Shown: piece by piece, positions 6,423-9,486 of the stretch | Layout of the letters: each line of letters starts with the position of its first letter | How positions within the stretch are numbered: position 1 is the stretch's first letter | Assembly: GCA_032128395.1 (NCBI GenBank) | Contig: JAQBGV010000175.1 | Coordinates: 1-9,486, forward strand | Direction: 5' to 3' | From: JAQBGV01 sp032128395 | GTDB lineage: Bacteria; Planctomycetota; UBA8108; UBA1146 | DNA length: 9,486 nt | Notes under the pieces: model-generated | The model's input: the letters and a program-made list of their open reading frames with translations, nothing else | Database searches by the model: none | What the model was told of the DNA's origin: nothing | Translations under genes and position numbers: made by a program

Positions 6423-8000
6423 ATGATTCAGTCCCCTCCGAGACCGGCCCTCTCGCCGCGTGCCTGCTTTCCGATCGCGGCTGTCGTATCCCTCTTGCTC
6501 CTCGCGCCGGGGCTCCCTGCCGCCGCGCAAGCCGAGCCTGTGCAGGACGACACCGCCCGAGTACTCCAGCCGGAGTTCCCACAGGCGGACGATCCGCTGA
6601 TCGCTTGGATCCAGGCTCAGTTGGATTCGATCGGCGACGTGCGCAAGATCCAGAGTGCCGACTTGGGGCGGATCTTCCACATCGTGGACACGGGGATCAT
6701 CGCCGCGGAGTATCACCTCGCGCAGTTCCCCGACAGCCCTCGTCGCCCCCGCGCGTGCTGGCTCCTCGGGCGCCTGCTCTTTCTGAATGCCGATCGATAC
6801 ATCTCCGACCAGAACGAGGAGGTCAAACGAGATTTCGGCGTCCAGCTGAGCGCACCGGAACGCGGCCAGCTCCTCGATACCTACTACGGGCGGATATTCA
6901 GCCTGATCGCGGAGGGACAATCCCTCGAATCCGATCTGCTGGAGCGAGCCCGACTCTTCGAGTTGCGGGGCGAGATCCTGGTCCGCACCGGCCGCCCCGC
7001 CGAGGCGGAGGCGGAATTCGAGAGGTCGATGGCGCAGTACGACCCGACCCTCGATCAGCTGACGATCAAACTCGCCGAAGCGCGGCTGAACTCGATGCAG
7101 TACGAGGAGCTCCTCCGGCAGTGCCGGAAGGCGATCGATCAATTCCCGCGGACGAACAACTGGCCTCACTACGTCTGGCTCGTCCACAAAGCCTGCCGGC
7201 ACCTCGGCCGGATCGACGAGGGGATGGCGCTCTGGGAGGAGTTCACGCCGCGCCTGCGCGCCGGAGCGGCGGGGGAGCCGATCGAGATCGGCGACGGTGG
7301 GCCTCCCCACATCGTCCCTACCGAGTACCGGATCGACTACCAGCGGTACCTCGATCGCGCCGGGTTCTACCGCGGCTTCTACCTGCTCGCCCTCGGTCGA
7401 GCGGAGGAGGCGAGCAAGGTACTCCGTGAGTACATCGATGGTCTTCGGATTCGTGTCGGCGAGGGTGAGGCGCTCGCGATGGACACCAAGGTCTACCTCG
7501 AGAACCAGGCGGAGCCCCTCGAGCGTCGGATCTCGCTCTTCTTGGGGATCCCCGCCCCGACCCTCGGGAACTCCCTGACCTGGGTCCAACCCCCCCCCGA
7601 GGAGACCCGCACTGGGGTGTGTCGGTTGCGTCTCATCTGCCCGAGCAACAGTGCGAAGAGCCGCCACGCCGATTTGATCGAGGTGCTCTCCCGCCTCGGG
7701 AACGAGTACTGGCCACGTGGACTCCAGGTCGAGTGGGTCGGTCTCGCGATGACGGAGCGAATGATCGAGGTGGAGGTCGCGGCGATGCAGGAGATCGCCA
7801 GAAAGCACCGTCTCGGCTGGACGATCGGGGTCGACACCGGCCCCGAGCACACGACCCACTTCGACCACCAGGTCATCACCGGGGGCGTGGTCCTGTTCCT
7901 GACCGATCCCGAAGGGGTTTTCACCTGGGAGCTGATCGATCCGATGAACTGGGACGAGGGCCTGATCCGGCGGGTGCTCGAGCGGGTCCTCCCCCGGTAG
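6423..8000 (+). CDS. Exported TPR protein with degenerate thioredoxin-like C-terminal domain
   Basis: The protein is 525 residues. I chose ATG 6423 because it begins a signal peptide (residues 1-36, hydrophobic core 18-30, likely cut after PAAAQA) and AAGG lies 10 nt upstream; the frame is open further upstream but without a leader. Residues 85-280 and 310-345 hold helical tetratricopeptide-like pairs, for example the pair ending in GRPAEAEAEFERSM (190-203) and LGRAEEASKVLREY (324-337). After a linker (PPPEE, 390-394), residues 398-523 look like a thioredoxin/TlpA fold: RLRLICPSNSAKS in place of the CxxC helix, with one cysteine (C406), then LQVEWVGLAM and GGVVLFLTDPEG. The catalytic CxxC and cis-proline are absent. 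It probably scaffolds or binds partners outside the cytoplasm instead of catalysing disulfide exchange. The ferredoxin gene follows after 28 nt. No named family is recognised for the whole protein. Confidence 0.85.
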   Translation: MIQSPPRPALSPRACFPIAAVVSLLLLAPGLPAAAQAEPVQDDTARVLQPEFPQADDPLIAWIQAQLDSIGDVRKIQSADLGRIFHIVDTGIIAAEYHLAQFPDSPRRPRACWLLGRLLFLNADRYISDQNEEVKRDFGVQLSAPERGQLLDTYYGRIFSLIAEGQSLESDLLERARLFELRGEILVRTGRPAEAEAEFERSMAQYDPTLDQLTIKLAEARLNSMQYEELLRQCRKAIDQFPRTNNWPHYVWLVHKACRHLGRIDEGMALWEEFTPRLRAGAAGEPIEIGDGGPPHIVPTEYRIDYQRYLDRAGFYRGFYLLALGRAEEASKVLREYIDGLRIRVGEGEALAMDTKVYLENQAEPLERRISLFLGIPAPTLGNSLTWVQPPPEETRTGVCRLRLICPSNSAKSRHADLIEVLSRLGNEYWPRGLQVEWVGLAMTERMIEVEVAAMQEIARKHRLGWTIGVDTGPEHTTHFDHQVITGGVVLFLTDPEGVFTWELIDPMNWDEGLIRRVLERVLPR

Positions 8001-8028
8001 CGGCCGTGACCCCTCGCAGAAGCCAACG

Positions 8029-8391
8029 ATGAGCCAGTTCGAGCGCCACATCTTCGTGTGCGTGTCGGGGAAGACGTGCCCCCGCCAAGGGTCGGCCGAG
8101 GTGTTTCACGCCCTCCGAGAACATGCGAAGGCGGCGGGAATCACCGACCGGATCCGGGTGAACCAGGCCGGCTGCTTCGCGCAGTGCGGCTACGGCCCGA
8201 TGGCCGTGGTCTACCCGGAAGCGGTGTGGTACGCGGGCCTCCGGCCGGAGGACGCCGCGCGGATCGTCACCGAACACCTCATCGGCGGCCGCCCCCTCGA
8301 GGGGCGACGATACGCACCTCCGGGCCCCGGGAAGCAGATCTGCCCCCGAGGGCACGAACCGATCCCACCAGAACCCGCTCCCCCGCTGTGA
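8029..8391 (+). CDS. Thioredoxin-fold [2Fe-2S] ferredoxin
   Basis: The protein is 120 residues, without signal peptide or membrane segment, so it is cytoplasmic. The family layout is clear: HIFVCVSGKTCP (C11, C17), VNQAGCFAQCGYGPMAVVYP (C49, C53), WYAGL and EHLIGGRPL. Four cysteines spaced C-x5-C ... C-x3-C would bind a [2Fe-2S] cluster as in the NuoE-like/thioredoxin-fold ferredoxins, which carry single electrons. An extra cysteine (C105) sits in a proline-rich tail. ATG 8029 follows the TPR gene by 28 nt with only a weak AGAAG upstream, so it is probably translated from the same message. Its electron partner is not shown here; a link to the neighbouring thioredoxin-like proteins is inference, since those are exported and this protein is not. 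Confidence 0.9.
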   Translation: MSQFERHIFVCVSGKTCPRQGSAEVFHALREHAKAAGITDRIRVNQAGCFAQCGYGPMAVVYPEAVWYAGLRPEDAARIVTEHLIGGRPLEGRRYAPPGPGKQICPRGHEPIPPEPAPPL

Positions 8392-8411
8392 GTCCGACCC
8401 GCTGGACTTTT
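8391..8411 (+). terminator. Weak intrinsic terminator after the ferredoxin gene
   Basis: AGTCC (8391-8395) pairs with GGACT (8404-8408) around an 8-nt loop, followed by TTT. The stem begins on the last base of the stop codon. A 5-bp stem with a short U-tract is marginal, but its position at the operon end is right. Confidence 0.35.
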
Positions 8412-8548
8412 GCATCTCCGGGGTGAATCTGCACCGAATCCCTCGCCCGCAACCACACGGGTGGTAAGCTCTTGCGCCACAAAGCCACCGTTCTGGCGAC
8501 CGTCGGGGGCGCTCCGATCGAGCGCACTCGAAGCGGTGGAACGACAAG

Positions 8549-8566
8549 CCCGATTCTCGCATCGGG
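8549..8566 (+). repeat. Inverted repeat in fusA upstream region
   Basis: CCCGAT (8549-8554) and ATCGGG (8561-8566) form a perfect 6-bp stem with a 6-nt loop. No T-run follows. Its function is unknown; it could be an operator or a leader hairpin. Confidence 0.35.
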
Positions 8567-8638
8567 ATCGTCCCCGTGCCGGCGCAGCCCGCCCCAAGAC
8601 GATCCGCAACTGAACACTACTGCGGCGATTCATGACCG

Positions 8639-8666
8639 GGGGCCTTCCCCTACGAGGACCGGCCCC
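8639..8666 (+). repeat. GC stem just before the fusA ribosome-binding site
   Basis: GGGGCC (8639-8644) and GGCCCC (8661-8666) pair perfectly around a 16-nt loop, ending 3 nt before the GAGGAG ribosome-binding site (8670-8675). A shorter alternative, GGGG/CCCC, uses part of the loop. It may affect fusA translation, but such stems also arise by chance at this G+C content. Confidence 0.3.
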
Positions 8667-8684
8667 GACGAGGAGAACAGGACG

Positions 8685-9486
8685 ATGGCCATCGATCTCT
8701 CGAAGATGCGCAACATCGGCATCAGCGCCCACATCGATTCGGGCAAGACTACGCTGACCGAACGCATCCTCTTCTATACCGATCGGATCCACTCGATCCA
8801 CGAGGTCCGAGGCAAGGATGGCGTCGGCGCCACCATGGACTCGATGGATCTCGAGCGAGAGCGCGGGATCACGATCCAGTCCGCGGCGACCCACGTCGAG
8901 TGGGGCGACCACCACATCAACATCATCGACACTCCCGGTCACGTCGACTTCACGATCGAGGTCGAGCGGGCGCTGCGGGTCCTCGATGGTGCGATCCTCG
9001 TCCTCTGCGGGGTCGCGGGGGTGCAGAGTCAGTCGATCACCGTCGACCGGCAGATGCGGCGCTACAACGTCCCCCGGCTCGCGTTCGTGAACAAACTCGA
9101 CCGCACCGGGGCGAACCCGGCGCGGGTCACCGAGCAACTCCGAGAGAAGCTGCGGCTGAACGCGGTGATGTTCCAGATTCCGATCGGTCTCGAGAACGAC
9201 TTCCTCGGGCTCGTGGACCTGGTAAAAATGGAGGCGCTCTACTTCGACGGGGAGAGCGGCGAGAAGATCCGCCGCGAGGAAATTCCGGCGGACCTCCAGA
9301 ATGAGGCCGCGATGCGCCGCGAGACGATGCTCGATGCGCTCTCCGGATTCAGCGATGAGCTCCTCGAGGCGATTCTCGAAGACAATGTCACCGAAGAACT
9401 GATCCACGCCGCGGCGCGGAAAGGGGTGCTCGCCCTGGATCTCGTCCCGGTCTTCTGCGGCTCCGCCTACAAGAACAAGGGCGTGC
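8685..9486 (+). CDS. fusA: Elongation factor G, spdEFG1/mitochondrial-like (C-terminus beyond right edge)
   Basis: GTPase that drives translocation of tRNA and mRNA on the ribosome. The first 267 residues are present, covering the G domain and most of its insert. Nucleotide-binding motifs: AHIDSGKT (15-22), RGIT (60-63), DTPGH (82-86), NKLD (136-139) and GSA (259-261). AHIDSGKT instead of AHIDAGKT, and the blocks HEVRGKDGVGA (39-49), GITIQSAAT (61-69) and IEVERALRVLDGAILVL (91-107), match human mitochondrial EF-G1 and the bacterial spdEFG1 group known from spirochaetes, planctomycetes and delta-proteobacteria. In Borrelia the counterpart of this form does translocation, while a second EF-G does ribosome recycling, so a second EF-G gene is expected elsewhere in the genome. 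The start is ATG 8685 with GAGGAG 9 nt upstream. It does not sit in a str operon (rpsL-rpsG-fusA-tuf) here, at least on the upstream side. Confidence 0.97.
   Translation, partial: MAIDLSKMRNIGISAHIDSGKTTLTERILFYTDRIHSIHEVRGKDGVGATMDSMDLERERGITIQSAATHVEWGDHHINIIDTPGHVDFTIEVERALRVLDGAILVLCGVAGVQSQSITVDRQMRRYNVPRLAFVNKLDRTGANPARVTEQLREKLRLNAVMFQIPIGLENDFLGLVDLVKMEALYFDGESGEKIRREEIPADLQNEAAMRRETMLDALSGFSDELLEAILEDNVTEELIHAAARKGVLALDLVPVFCGSAYKNKGV

Larger units (their letters stand above)
8392..8684 (+). other. Non-coding spacer and leader before fusA
   Basis: I see no convincing gene in these 293 nt; the open frames on both strands have no family likeness. No strong -35/-10 pair is visible; TAAGCT (8466-8471) after TGG is the only weak candidate. 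The stretch holds the two inverted repeats listed separately and, at 8670-8675, the GAGGAG ribosome-binding site of fusA. It is neither a tRNA nor a recognisable riboswitch. Confidence 0.6.

Noticed and set aside
7588..7595. A C8 run in the TPR gene as a third frameshift
   Set aside because: The frame on both sides is the same and protein-like (Q-PPP-EE), so the run is read correctly.
5178..8051. A 957-codon open frame on the minus strand running through the TPR gene into the redoxin
   Set aside because: The upstream two thirds lie antisense to the TPR protein, which has a signal peptide and domains. Only the part from ATG 6137, with its own ribosome-binding site and signal peptide, is protein-like.
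8392..8684. tRNA or small RNA gene in the spacer before fusA
   Set aside because: No cloverleaf, GTTCRA-like T loop or CCA end was found; the stems present are short.
8211..9407. A 398-codon minus-strand frame
   Set aside because: It is antisense to fusA and the ferredoxin and resembles no protein.

Overview
The window is a densely coding, clearly G+C-rich bacterial chromosome segment with no mobile elements, CRISPR arrays or RNA genes. The best lineage guess is Planctomycetota. The evidence is an elongation factor G of the mitochondrial-like spdEFG1 type (AHIDSGKT P-loop, HEVRGKDGVGA and GITIQSAAT blocks), an eukaryote/archaeal-like type 2 isoleucyl-tRNA synthetase (KMSKRLKN, WWWAQGGTG), and a redoxin of the CPF-x-KHY kind. 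This is inference from protein style, not from a database search.

Layout. Four genes are read leftwards (minus strand) from a promoter near 6212-6240: an exported single-cysteine redoxin (about 6137 to 5178 or 5338), mraY (5244 to 4155), an unknown membrane-anchored protein (4094 to 3447) and ileS (3327 to beyond the left edge). A 285-bp divergent control region (6138-6422) separates them from genes read rightwards: an exported TPR protein with a degenerate thioredoxin-like C-terminal domain (6423-8000), a small thioredoxin-fold [2Fe-2S] ferredoxin (8029-8391) and, after a 293-bp spacer, fusA (8685 to beyond the right edge).

How the genes fit together. IleS and EF-G belong to translation. 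MraY makes lipid I for peptidoglycan and here lies away from the usual dcw cluster. The redoxin, the TPR/thioredoxin-like protein and the ferredoxin form a small group of thioredoxin-fold proteins around one shared control region; a common envelope redox or stress role is inference. The control region holds a 10-bp perfect inverted repeat abutting the rightward promoter and a hairpin in the leftward leader.

Two sequence oddities matter. mraY is intact except for one extra C in a C5 run (4234-4238), which replaces the conserved last transmembrane segment by a nonsense tail. The redoxin tail appears to run on past a natural stop at 5338-5340 because of a second C5 run (5365-5369), creating an unlikely overlap with mraY. 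Either these are homopolymer errors in the assembly, or mraY needs a +1 shift at CCC-T.
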